DNA of 17,080 nucleotides from Firm-04 sp045628085 (GTDB lineage Bacteria; Bacillota; Clostridia; Oscillospirales; Ruminococcaceae): positions 1-17,080 of the forward strand of contig JAZQOZ010000207.1 of the NCBI GenBank assembly GCA_045628085.1, written 5' to 3'. Below are positions 6,720 to 14,855 of this stretch, piece after piece. Both the position numbers and the translations under genes were made by a program. Each line of letters opens with the position of its first letter. The first letter of the stretch is position 1. A model generated the notes under the pieces. It was not told the DNA's origin. It ran no database searches and saw nothing but the letters and a program-made list of their open reading frames with translations.

Positions 6720-7945
6720 AACAACTGAAAATCAAATTTGTTGCCGTTATCATGGCAGTTGTCACGGTGCTGTTTGCCGCAATATTCGGTTTTGTGATGC
6801 ACCTGACGAAGCAGAATCTGGAACGCGAAAGCATCCAGACCATGCGCACGATGACATTTCCGCCGCCGAATAACGATAAAAAGGATAAAAAACATGAGCC
6901 GGATATCATGCCCGACAGCATCCGTCTGCCGGTATTTACGGTCAGTATCTCCCGTTCGGGACAGCTGATGGCATCCGGCAATGACTTTCTCGGCCTGACA
7001 GATCAGGAACTGCTCGCTTCACTTGTGGATGCAGCAAATCAATGCGGCGGTCAGTCCGGCATTCTTCCGGAATACGATCTCCGCTTTCTGAAATCTGACA
7101 TTCACGATATGCATTCGATCACATTTGCGGATACTTCCAACGAAAAAGCAATGCTGCACGGTCTGATCCGGAATTTCACCATCATCGGACTGATCGGCTA
7201 TGCCGTCTTTTTCATGATCAGTCTGAAGCTTGCGGATTGGGTGACAAGACCGGTCGAAAAGACATGGAACGAACAAAAACAGTTTATTGCAGATGCATCC
7301 CATGAACTGAAAACACCGCTGACGATCATCATGACAAATGCGGAAATGCTGGAAGATCAAAGCTATTCCGTCACAGACAGAGCGCAGTTCACGAGCAATA
7401 TCCTCTCAACCTCGAAACGCATGAGAGGACTGGTGGAAAGCCTGCTGGAGCTTGCACGGATGGACAATGCCGACCGTTCCAAAACGATCAAACAGCATAA
7501 CATCGTGGATATCAGCAAGCTGTTCAATGACAGTATCCTGCCGTTTGAGCCGCTGTTCTATGAAAATGATATGGTGCTTGCGGCAGAGATCGAGCCGGAT
7601 ATCACAGCTGACGGCAATCCGGACAAACTGCGGCAGATCCTTTCGATCCTGCTGGACAATGCGCTGAAATACGCCGAACCGTCCGGCACGGTCAGCGTCA
7701 CACTGAAGCGTCAGCAGGCAAATTGTCTGCTTTCAGTTGCCAGTCACGGCATACCGCTTTCCAAAGCAGACTGCACCAATATTTTCAAGCGGTTTTACCG
7801 TATGGATTCATCCCGAAATGACGGACAAAGCTACGGTCTGGGGCTTGCGATCGCTGAGAGCATTGTGCAGGAGCATAAAGGCAAGATCTGGGCTGAAAGT
7901 GACGGCGGCATCAATACCTTTTACGTATCACTGCCCTGCGATTGA
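6713..7945 (+). CDS. Membrane sensor histidine kinase
   Basis: A 410-residue kinase with one N-terminal membrane helix (about 8-30), a short extracytoplasmic sensor region (about 31-153, with a charged Lys/Asp stretch and no recognised fold), a second helix (155-173), then HisKA and HATPase domains. H197 in DASHELKTPL is the phosphorylation site; the N box has D315/N316 (LLDNALKYA); the F-box-like IFKRFYRMDSS and G2 box YGLGLA (374-379) are intact. The G1 box is unusual: SHGIPLS at 344-350 in place of D-x-G-x-G, as in many clostridial kinases that read NTGEPI there, so activity is probably kept. It starts inside the regulator gene (ATG 6713) and forms an operon with it. The signal is unknown. 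Confidence 0.93.
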   Translation: MLKQLKIKFVAVIMAVVTVLFAAIFGFVMHLTKQNLERESIQTMRTMTFPPPNNDKKDKKHEPDIMPDSIRLPVFTVSISRSGQLMASGNDFLGLTDQELLASLVDAANQCGGQSGILPEYDLRFLKSDIHDMHSITFADTSNEKAMLHGLIRNFTIIGLIGYAVFFMISLKLADWVTRPVEKTWNEQKQFIADASHELKTPLTIIMTNAEMLEDQSYSVTDRAQFTSNILSTSKRMRGLVESLLELARMDNADRSKTIKQHNIVDISKLFNDSILPFEPLFYENDMVLAAEIEPDITADGNPDKLRQILSILLDNALKYAEPSGTVSVTLKRQQANCLLSVASHGIPLSKADCTNIFKRFYRMDSSRNDGQSYGLGLAIAESIVQEHKGKIWAESDGGINTFYVSLPCD

Positions 7946-7961
7946 CCTGCGATCCCGACAG

Positions 7962-7991
7962 AAAGCGCTGCTGTTTCAACGGCGGCGCTTT
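7962..7991 (+). other. Inverted repeat after the kinase gene, possible weak terminator
   Basis: AAAGCGC (7962-7968) pairs with GCGCTTT (7985-7991), with partly paired sequence between. No T tract follows, so termination would be inefficient. Confidence 0.35.
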
Positions 7992-8024
7992 GATTTACCC
8001 GTAAAATATTGACGAGATATTAAA

Positions 8025-8034
8025 TTTGCGCAAA
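8025..8034. promoter_or_regulatory. Palindrome upstream of the GH9 promoter, candidate operator
   Basis: TTTGCGCAAA is a perfect 10-base palindrome with a central CG, 15 bases upstream of the -35 box at 8049. Central-CG palindromes are typical of LacI-family sugar regulators, but no regulator gene is nearby; the assignment is tentative. Confidence 0.35.
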
Positions 8035-8048
8035 ATCTACATTTTCTA

Positions 8049-8077
8049 TTTACAAGCAGACAACTTTGTGATATAAT
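8049..8077 (+). promoter_or_regulatory. Promoter of the GH9-dockerin gene
   Basis: TTTACA (8049-8054), 17-base spacer, TATAAT (8072-8077). The expected leader is about 75 bases and contains a small hairpin CAGGCG-ATT-CGCCTG (8117-8131). The ribosome binding site AAGGAGG at 8145-8151 is ideal. Confidence 0.8.
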
Positions 8078-8159
8078 ACTATAACAATGGCAAGTATTCT
8101 GGAAAACAGAAACGATCAGGCGATTCGCCTGCCGCCAAAGACAGAAGGAGGTCATAATC

Positions 8160-11147
8160 ATGAAAAGATCACATTACAGCAGCAAAAGAATCATCAGCGC
8201 GTTCACCGCAGGTATTATGAGTACCGCGATGGTCGCATCCGCAATGTATACCGCCGTTCCGATGACGGTATCAGCCGCTTCATTGGTTGAATACTCTAAT
8301 TTCGATCATCTGCTTCTTCCGTGGCAATTTGTATCGGTCAGCCCTGCCAAGCAGTCATTTGATGTGAAAAACGGCGCGGCACATACAGTCATCTTAGTAC
8401 CGTCAGGAAAAGATAGCGCCAACTATGAACTGCAATTCCGGCGCAGAGGTCTGCAATTCAAGGAAGGGCACGAGTACAAAATCAGTTTCAAGGTCAAAGC
8501 AAGCCGTGAAGGTATGGAGATCACTTCGCAATTCTGTAATTATCCCGGAATGGAGTATTATTTCGTACTGGACGGCAAAGCCGGCAAAATGACAATGGGA
8601 CCGGATATGGGCGGTACATGGGGAACACCGCTGAAACTTTCGACCGAGTATCAGGAAATTTCCGGTACATTTATTCCGGCAAAGGATCTTGACGGCGTAG
8701 AATGGTCATTTGATTACGCGAAGGACTATAACTACGGTGGAAATGCAATCGCCGGCGATGAGATCTGGTTCGATGATATGCAGATCGAATGCCTGACCTG
8801 CCCTGACGATTCCGGCGGATGCACAGGCGGCGGTGGAATGGTCAGATTGAATGACCGTGACTACAGCGGACAGGCATACAATTTTATTTCCGTCAATCAG
8901 CTCGGATATGATCCCGACCTTGCAAAAATCGCTGTACTCGGCGATAACAAGGGCGATGTTTTATACGGTGCGTCCTCGATCGACCTTTCGGGTGAATACA
9001 CATGGGAGCTTGTGGATGTGGCAACGAATGAAGCCGTGACAAGCGGCACGATCGACACATTCAAAAAGGATGCAGATTCCGCTGACACAGTCGGCAAGAT
9101 CGACTTCTCTGAATGGAAAACAGAAGGCACATACTATCTGCGGATCAAGGATAAGGAATGGCGTTCATTTGAATTCCAGATCAAGAAAGATCTGTATGCC
9201 GATGAATCGCATAACCTGCTGACAAATGCGCTCAATTATTTCTATCAGAGCCGTTCCGGTCAGGAGATCAAACCGGAGTATATCACTTCCGGTGATACCG
9301 CCGCACTTGCACACAATGACAAGTATCAGACAGATACGGCTGCTGTTCAGAAACTCTGGACAAACGATTATTGGGGACAGGAAGCCGCAGTCGATTATAA
9401 ATCATCCTCGATCACCGCAAACGGCGGCTGGTATGAATCCGACGGCTACGGGAAAAATCTCGTCAGCGGCGGTATGTCGCTCTGGCTGCTCCAGAATATG
9501 TATGAGCGTTCAACTTCCGCGAATACCGAAGCAAAATTTGCAGACGGCTCCGGCATCTGTGTCGTTCCGGAAACGGACAATGAAATTCCGGATATTCTCG
9601 ATGAATGCAGATACGAACTGGACTTTATGTCGCAGATGAAAGTATCCGAGGATGAACCGACATGGGGCAAATATGCCGGATTGTATTACAGCGAATTGAC
9701 CGATAACAGAGAGGTCGGTCTGACAGCCACGCCGTGGGACTACATGGAGAGATATGGCACCACCCGTATCGTCAGGCCGCCGACATTCGCCGCTACGCTG
9801 AATTACGCAGCCTGCGCTGCACAGGCGGCAAGACTCTGGCAGAAATATGATGAAAAATATGCCGCAGAGCTTTTGCAGAGTGCAAAGGATGCCTATGAAG
9901 CATTCATGCAGAATTATTATCCAGCTGATTTCTCAGTAACGGTACATCCGGCGTATATGTACGAATGTCCGGCAGAGATTCTGAATGAAACCTCGCTCTA
10001 TGCGCCGCTGTATCTGGATCCTAACAGTGATCTCGAAGTTCTTGACGATGCTTACTGGGCAGCCTGCGAACTGTTCACGTCCTGCTCCGTTATGGGCGAT
10101 GATGCAGCAGATGCTTATATGAAAGATATTTCGGGCTATGAACCGACATTCGGCGTAAATACACGAATCTACTACGATGAAGGCTCCTATACAATGATGG
10201 GTTGGGGTGATACCGGATCTGCCGGTTCTCTGACACTCGCACTTCACAAAGACCTGCTGGATGACAAGCAGAAAACCGCGCTGGAAAAATCCATTCTGGA
10301 CACGGCGGATTCTTACATCGCAACAGAGGAAATGCAGGGCTACGGCATTCCGTACAAATATGACGGCCCCGGCTACTACTCTCTGAGCAGTCTGGATCCC
10401 AACATCTATGTGAGCGGCTATGAGGAAGGTTCAAATGCCAGAACAGTCATGAACATGATCGCAATGGCGTATGCGTATGACCAGACGGGTGATGTGCAGT
10501 ATCTGAACGGCGTTGTGTCCGGCATGGATTATCTGTTCGGATGCAATCCGCTGAGCTTCTCTTATGTAACGGGATACGGTTCATACAGCGAACAGAATCC
10601 TTCTCATGTCTTCTGGGCACATGAACTGGACAAATCGCTGCCGTCAGCACCGGACGGTGTCCTTTCCGGCGGCCCGAATGCACAGTTCTATGATGACTAT
10701 ATGCTTGCGCTCGGCTTTGTGTCCGGTGATGCAGATAATCCTTCACAGAGATGCTTTGCAGATTCGATCGTATCGACTTCCACCAACGGCACATCGCTTG
10801 AATGGAATGCGGCATTTGCATGGATCGTATCGTTCATGCAGGAGCAGACAGCAGGCAAAAAGACCGATCCGGTTCAGCCTGATGATCCGGATCAGCCTGA
10901 TAAACCGGATCAGCCTGATGCGGTCGTCTGGGGCGACTGCAACGGTGACGCTGTGCTGGATGTTTCGGATGCCGTACTGCTTGCAAGACTGATCGCTGAG
11001 GATGCGGATGCAACGATCTCAGAGGAAGGTCTGGAGCTTGCGAACGTCGTCAAGGGCGATCTGGACAGTGACGATGTGATCGCAATTCTCATGTCGCTCG
11101 CAAAGCTCATTGATGCAGCACAGTTCCCGCTTGACGAGCTTCCGTAA
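8160..11147 (+). CDS. Secreted CBM4-Ig-GH9-dockerin protein with degenerate GH9 active site
   Basis: A 995-residue secreted cellulosomal protein. Parts in order: signal peptide (1-39, cut after VSA), CBM4/9-like module (about 42-222), a Cys/Gly-rich joint, the Ig-like domain that precedes many GH9 enzymes (about 240-345), GH9 (alpha/alpha)6 domain (about 350-893), a DPDQP-type linker (about 898-920) and a dockerin (926-985). The CbhA/CelK-type cellulases share this order. GH9 landmarks are clear: IPDILDECRYELDF, AATLNYAACAAQAARLW, SYVTGYGS, FWAHELDKS. But the base motif DAGDYGK reads ESDGYGK (426-432), the PHHR motif reads PSHV (814-817), and the acid motif NEVAIDWN reads NGTSLEWN (876-883), so base and acid positions both carry Gly. 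It may be a non-hydrolytic cellulose-binding subunit. The first dockerin calcium loop is good (D926-D937), the second (962-972) is degenerate. Confidence 0.9.
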   Translation: MKRSHYSSKRIISAFTAGIMSTAMVASAMYTAVPMTVSAASLVEYSNFDHLLLPWQFVSVSPAKQSFDVKNGAAHTVILVPSGKDSANYELQFRRRGLQFKEGHEYKISFKVKASREGMEITSQFCNYPGMEYYFVLDGKAGKMTMGPDMGGTWGTPLKLSTEYQEISGTFIPAKDLDGVEWSFDYAKDYNYGGNAIAGDEIWFDDMQIECLTCPDDSGGCTGGGGMVRLNDRDYSGQAYNFISVNQLGYDPDLAKIAVLGDNKGDVLYGASSIDLSGEYTWELVDVATNEAVTSGTIDTFKKDADSADTVGKIDFSEWKTEGTYYLRIKDKEWRSFEFQIKKDLYADESHNLLTNALNYFYQSRSGQEIKPEYITSGDTAALAHNDKYQTDTAAVQKLWTNDYWGQEAAVDYKSSSITANGGWYESDGYGKNLVSGGMSLWLLQNMYERSTSANTEAKFADGSGICVVPETDNEIPDILDECRYELDFMSQMKVSEDEPTWGKYAGLYYSELTDNREVGLTATPWDYMERYGTTRIVRPPTFAATLNYAACAAQAARLWQKYDEKYAAELLQSAKDAYEAFMQNYYPADFSVTVHPAYMYECPAEILNETSLYAPLYLDPNSDLEVLDDAYWAACELFTSCSVMGDDAADAYMKDISGYEPTFGVNTRIYYDEGSYTMMGWGDTGSAGSLTLALHKDLLDDKQKTALEKSILDTADSYIATEEMQGYGIPYKYDGPGYYSLSSLDPNIYVSGYEEGSNARTVMNMIAMAYAYDQTGDVQYLNGVVSGMDYLFGCNPLSFSYVTGYGSYSEQNPSHVFWAHELDKSLPSAPDGVLSGGPNAQFYDDYMLALGFVSGDADNPSQRCFADSIVSTSTNGTSLEWNAAFAWIVSFMQEQTAGKKTDPVQPDDPDQPDKPDQPDAVVWGDCNGDAVLDVSDAVLLARLIAEDADATISEEGLELANVVKGDLDSDDVIAILMSLAKLIDAAQFPLDELP

Positions 11148-11158
11148 CACACAAATGC

Positions 11159-11177
11159 GCCGGAACGCATTTCCGGC
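11159..11177 (+). other. Small hairpin with competing alternative after the GH9 stop
   Basis: GCCGGAA (11159-11165) pairs with TTCCGGC (11171-11177). ATGCG (11155-11159) can instead pair with CGCAT (11166-11170), so the two folds exclude each other. No T tract; role unknown. Confidence 0.35.
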
Positions 11178-11202
11178 GATACTTCATAATTTCAGAAACA
11201 CA

Positions 11203-11265
11203 TAGAAAACCGCCCCCTTTGTACGTTCACAAAGGGGGCGGTTCTGTTTTCCATGCGGTTTTCTA
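11203..11265. terminator. Bidirectional terminator between convergent dockerin genes
   Basis: A perfect 13-bp stem rich in G+C (11208-11220 with 11231-11243), extendable by GT/AC at the loop, is followed by CTGTTTT on the plus strand and by TTTCTATG on the minus strand. It therefore can end both the GH9 transcript and the facing metallopeptidase transcript. The flank TAGAAAACCGC (11203-11213) is also complementary to 11255-11265, which gives a competing pairing. Confidence 0.8.
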
Positions 11266-11283
11266 TACGATATCATTAGCGCT

Positions 11284-14043
11284 TTATGCAGGCGCTTTCA
11301 TTTGGTTCAGCATCTCCTCCCAGTATACATAGCCGAATTCCTTTTCGGAGCAGGATGCCAGATAATCGAGTTTTGCCTGCAAATGCGGATACTGACTGAA
11401 CTGAGAAAGCCGTTCCGTTCCGTCATACCAATACCATGTATACCAGTTTGAAAACAGCGACTCGATCAGCGTAGCACGGTCTTCTTTGTCATTTATCATG
11501 CTGTATTGATATGCAAAATACGCATCATTATAGCGAACAGGCGTCTCATACATAATATTATGCAGTGTATTCGAACCGTCTATTGCTCCGCTCATATACA
11601 GTTCCGTATCATAAACATAGAAGAAATACTCCGGATTCAGCTGTTCCCAGTTCGAGCTATCAAACTCCTTCTTTTCCGCAAGCAGATTTTCCACAGTATG
11701 CCACATCTCATGATGCACCGTACTCGTGTCTTCCACACAGGATTCATCAACCGCAATATCGTACCATCTTCCCTTGCGGAATGCCAGACCGCCGGCTGTA
11801 AAAGTAGTTCCTTCGAGCGTTTCAAAATGGTTCACAAGCGAAATACGCAGACCGAACTTATCATTCGGCGATTTGAAGTGTTCAAAGAAGTCATCCGGAT
11901 AAACAGAGAGATGTTCACGGAGTGCATTCAGATCTTCTATGGCCTCTTCCGGTGACAAAATTGTTTCGTTGGAAACGAACGGATAACTGCCTTTCAGCTC
12001 CGCGTTGAAGACCTCATCGCCGACCAGGATCTCGATACCGAATTCCTTTTCGATCTTGTCCGCTTCTTCTCTGACTGCCAGATAGTCTTCGCCGACCTCA
12101 TAAGTCTTAGGCACCGGCAGCGGTTCTGTATTCGCCTGTAATGTTTCCGCATATTTGAATGCGGAAGAATCGAATGAACGGGCAGTCGTTATTTCAGTGT
12201 TGTTTTCAAAACAATACATAGCGAGCAGACAGCAGCCACAGTCCGAATTGCCGGCAGAACGTGCCATAGTACAGTGCATATCGTTCAGATCAAGATCCAA
12301 ATCAGAAAGATTGCCATTATCAAGATCCAGCTCTTTGACTGCCAGCAAATCGCTCGTCGATATCATGTCATATTCTGTAAGCAAAATACGGTTGCTGTTG
12401 ATGCCGCCTATGGCAGTGAATGCCCTGTCCGGAGCCGCATATTCATATTTCTTTTCGTAGCATTTCTGGGCAAGATCATAAACACGAAGCACCACTCTGT
12501 TCATGTCGCCGTTATAAGTGGTGTATTCAAAAAATTTATCCTTCGTCACACCGTATTCATAACAGTCCACGATATCAAACATCCATTCGCCGGTATCCAG
12601 CGAAAAAACTGCATCTTTCTCTCCGTTGCGAGCATTTTCCGAATAGTAATGGGCAATGAAAATATTTTGCTCCGGGATAACATCAAAAATCTGATAAACG
12701 ATATCCGATGCTTCCAACTCGCTGTATTTCCCGTTTTTGTCCATTGAGCAGATCAATTTGTCATCTTCCAGCCAGTAAACACATTCATCGGCAGGATCAG
12801 CCTTAAAAATGCAATATTCCTCCTCACGATCCAGCTCGATCGTCTTTGGTACACTGCTGTCCGGTTCATAGAATGCCAGCTTGTCAAATTCATTTGCACA
12901 CACCACAGTACCGTCATCGAATACACCGATCAATGTATTATTCGATCCGATATCGATCGTGCGGAGAAGACTGCCGTCTTTCAAATCAAATGTATAGCAG
13001 ATATCCTGTTCATCCGCAGCCACCTCCAGAACAGCCGTATTGTCAGGACCGGAGCAGCAGACAGTCGGCCATCCGTACAGCTCCGCACCGTCCGGCAGAA
13101 TGTTCATACCCTTTATCGGCAGTTCCATGCGTCCGCACAGGATATCCAGCATCTTTGAGAGCGTCATTGCGCCTGCCTGACCGTCTGCTGTCAGATCGCA
13201 TCTCGACTGGAATCTTCTGACGGCAGTATCCGTCTGCCTGCCGAAATTGCAGTCAACAGAAATGCCCGCATTCATGATCCGGTTGAGCGCCGATTGCAGC
13301 CAGCCGACTTCACCGCTCTCCGAACCCTGCCGCAGGACCGGATCACCGGTCGGTCTGGGATAATTGATCTTCACTTCAGCATCAAGATATTCGGCTTCCG
13401 TTGTCTCCGTCGTTATCGTTGTTGTTTGTGCAGTTGTTGTTGCCGCAGTCGTTTCGGTTGTTTTTTCAGCAGTTGTTTGAGTCGTTGTTGCCGTTGTTGT
13501 TTTAGCCGTTGTTGTTTTGGCTGTTGTTGTTTTTGCTGTTGTTGTTTTTGTTGTTGTTGTTTTTGTTGTTGCTGTTTTTGTTGTTGCTGTTTTTGATGTT
13601 GCTGTTGCTGTTTTGGCTGTTATTGTTTTGGCTGTTGCTGTTGTTGTTTTTGCTGTTGCCGTTGTTGTTTGGGTTGTTGCTGCGGCAGTTGTTTCGGTTA
13701 CCGGATGCAGGATCTGCTCCCATGTCATTTCAGAACCCGTCACTGAATTCATCACATAGTAAAGCAGGATATACTGTGCGTCTTCAATGGATACAGTTCC
13801 GTCACTGTTTACATCGGCAAGCCGGGATTGTTCCGCTGTCAGACCGCTTTTCATTCCTGCCATTGAATTGACATATTCAAGCAGTGTCATCTGTGCATCT
13901 TCAATGCTGACGATGCCGTCCTCATTCACATCTCCGGTCAAACCGCCGGCAGCGGCACATGAAGCACCGTATTTCTGCGGATAAACCGTGAGCGCTGCCA
14001 GAAAACAGCCGGTTGTCAACAGAATCTTTTGAAGATTTCTCAT
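11284..14043 (-). CDS. Secreted dockerin - Thr-rich linker - peptidoglycan-binding - putative zinc metallopeptidase protein
   Basis: A 919-residue exported protein. Signal peptide (about 1-32); N-terminal type I dockerin with two complete calcium loops (D38-D49 and D77-D88, each DVN-x-DG-x-VSIED); Thr/Ala/Lys linker (about 115-220) built of pentapeptides; a PG_binding_1-like domain (about 232-297: LQSALNRI, TDTAVRRFQ, LTADGQAGAMT); about 400 residues resembling a repeated beta-strand, propeller-like domain; and a C-terminal metallopeptidase-like domain with HEMWH (H778, E779, H782) and downstream EDRA (E854) as a likely third zinc ligand. I chose ATG 14043 because AAAAGAGGA lies upstream at roughly 12-bases spacing and the signal peptide begins there; a TTG at 14067 is the alternative. 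The dockerin implies docking to a cellulosome scaffold, and the binding domain implies wall contact. The substrate is unknown, and the peptidase assignment rests on motifs only. Confidence 0.82.
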   Translation of the reverse strand: MRNLQKILLTTGCFLAALTVYPQKYGASCAAAGGLTGDVNEDGIVSIEDAQMTLLEYVNSMAGMKSGLTAEQSRLADVNSDGTVSIEDAQYILLYYVMNSVTGSEMTWEQILHPVTETTAAATTQTTTATAKTTTATAKTITAKTATATSKTATTKTATTKTTTTKTTTAKTTTAKTTTAKTTTATTTQTTAEKTTETTAATTTAQTTTITTETTEAEYLDAEVKINYPRPTGDPVLRQGSESGEVGWLQSALNRIMNAGISVDCNFGRQTDTAVRRFQSRCDLTADGQAGAMTLSKMLDILCGRMELPIKGMNILPDGAELYGWPTVCCSGPDNTAVLEVAADEQDICYTFDLKDGSLLRTIDIGSNNTLIGVFDDGTVVCANEFDKLAFYEPDSSVPKTIELDREEEYCIFKADPADECVYWLEDDKLICSMDKNGKYSELEASDIVYQIFDVIPEQNIFIAHYYSENARNGEKDAVFSLDTGEWMFDIVDCYEYGVTKDKFFEYTTYNGDMNRVVLRVYDLAQKCYEKKYEYAAPDRAFTAIGGINSNRILLTEYDMISTSDLLAVKELDLDNGNLSDLDLDLNDMHCTMARSAGNSDCGCCLLAMYCFENNTEITTARSFDSSAFKYAETLQANTEPLPVPKTYEVGEDYLAVREEADKIEKEFGIEILVGDEVFNAELKGSYPFVSNETILSPEEAIEDLNALREHLSVYPDDFFEHFKSPNDKFGLRISLVNHFETLEGTTFTAGGLAFRKGRWYDIAVDESCVEDTSTVHHEMWHTVENLLAEKKEFDSSNWEQLNPEYFFYVYDTELYMSGAIDGSNTLHNIMYETPVRYNDAYFAYQYSMINDKEDRATLIESLFSNWYTWYWYDGTERLSQFSQYPHLQAKLDYLASCSEKEFGYVYWEEMLNQMKAPA
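13401..13700 (-). repeat. Low-complexity GTT-rich tract encoding the Thr linker
   Basis: About 300 bases made mostly of GTT, GCT and TTT triplets on the plus strand. Within it seven 15-base units run without a gap (13493-13507 through 13583-13597), each encoding a KTTTA-like pentapeptide on the minus strand. Frames on the opposite strand that read as Leu/Val/Phe/Cys-rich proteins are artefacts of this composition. Confidence 0.85.
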
Positions 14044-14099
14044 AAGTTGCTCTGTTCCTCTTTTCAATCGTATTTATCATAATAATGAATGATATGAGC

Positions 14100-14128
14100 A
14101 TTATATCATATTATTGTGAGAATTGCAA
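14100..14128 (-). promoter_or_regulatory. Promoter of the dockerin-metallopeptidase gene
   Basis: Read on the minus strand: TTGCAA (14128-14123), 17-base spacer, TATAAT (14105-14100). An inverted repeat ATGATAT/ATATCAT (14089-14095 and 14103-14109) spans the -10 and start region and might be an operator, though it could simply reflect A+T richness. Confidence 0.75.
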
Positions 14129-14169
14129 GGGGCAACGCAGAAAAAGTAACCATAACACTCGAACACGCT

Positions 14170-14850
14170 TTACAGAATATACCGCAGAATTGCGATCGCC
14201 TGAAGCAGGCTGCCGGCATTGACAAATAAATGAAATACACCGTGAATGTAGCGATGTTTTTTGCCAAGTCCATACAGCACTGCACCGATCGTGTAACAGA
14301 TTCCGCCGCCAAGCAGCCAGAGGAATCCGGCTGTTCCGAGCACATGGATTGTCGGCTTCAGCACAGCGATCACGCCCCAGCCCATTGTCAGATAACAGAT
14401 CATGCTGAATGTCTTATATTTTTTCAGATCAATAGCCGTCAGTGATGCACCGATCATCGCGCATCCCCATTCAAGCACGAATACGATCCATGCAGCGGCA
14501 GGCGCTTCTTTCCGGACACCGGCAAGCAAAACAGGTGTATACGTTCCGGCAATCAGAAAATAGATCGTGCAGTGGTCGATCACCTGCATAACACGCTTGC
14601 CCATTCCGTCCGGCAATCCGTGATAAATACTCGAAACGGTAAACAGTACGCAGGTCAGGAATCCATATATCGTACCGCTGGTAATCGCCCATCCATCCTG
14701 ATGCTCAGCGCCGATCAGAATACCGAAAACAAGAATTGCCAGCCCGACCGCGCCGCCGACAATATGCGTGATCATGTTCATTCGTTCCTCGCCGCGAGTG
14801 TAATCGGGCAGTTTGCGCTCACAAAGCGGGATTCGTTTGGTCCGTGTCAT
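14170..14850 (-). CDS. Hemolysin III / PAQR-family (TrhA-like) membrane protein
   Basis: A 226-residue seven-helix membrane protein of the bacterial hemolysin III group of the PAQR superfamily, normal in length. The conserved metal-binding set is visible: SSIYHG with H77, DHCTIYFLIAGTYTP with D92/H93, and near the C terminus HGVFHLFV with H203 and H207. Bacterial members have been linked to membrane lipid/fluidity homeostasis (TrhA) and, historically, to haemolysis; the E. coli-type name does not prove toxicity. The start at 14850 is preceded by AAGGGAG with about 9 bases spacing. It lies 102 bases beyond the metallopeptidase start on the same strand but that gene has its own promoter, so this is likely a single-gene unit. 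Confidence 0.92.
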   Translation of the reverse strand: MTRTKRIPLCERKLPDYTRGEERMNMITHIVGGAVGLAILVFGILIGAEHQDGWAITSGTIYGFLTCVLFTVSSIYHGLPDGMGKRVMQVIDHCTIYFLIAGTYTPVLLAGVRKEAPAAAWIVFVLEWGCAMIGASLTAIDLKKYKTFSMICYLTMGWGVIAVLKPTIHVLGTAGFLWLLGGGICYTIGAVLYGLGKKHRYIHGVFHLFVNAGSLLQAIAILRYIL

Positions 14851-14855
14851 GTTGA

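Noticed and set aside
11035..11080. Frameshift in the second dockerin loop
   Set aside because: The reading frame stays open with a normal dockerin helix (VIAILMSLAKLI) after the loop, so a small in-frame loss fits better than a sequencing error.
13401..13700. CRISPR-like array
   Set aside because: The repeats are 15 bases with no unique spacers, and they are in frame inside a secreted protein.
13294..13871. Open plus-strand frames rich in Leu, Val, Phe or Cys
   Set aside because: They are translations of the GTT-rich linker repeat in the wrong strand, not membrane proteins.
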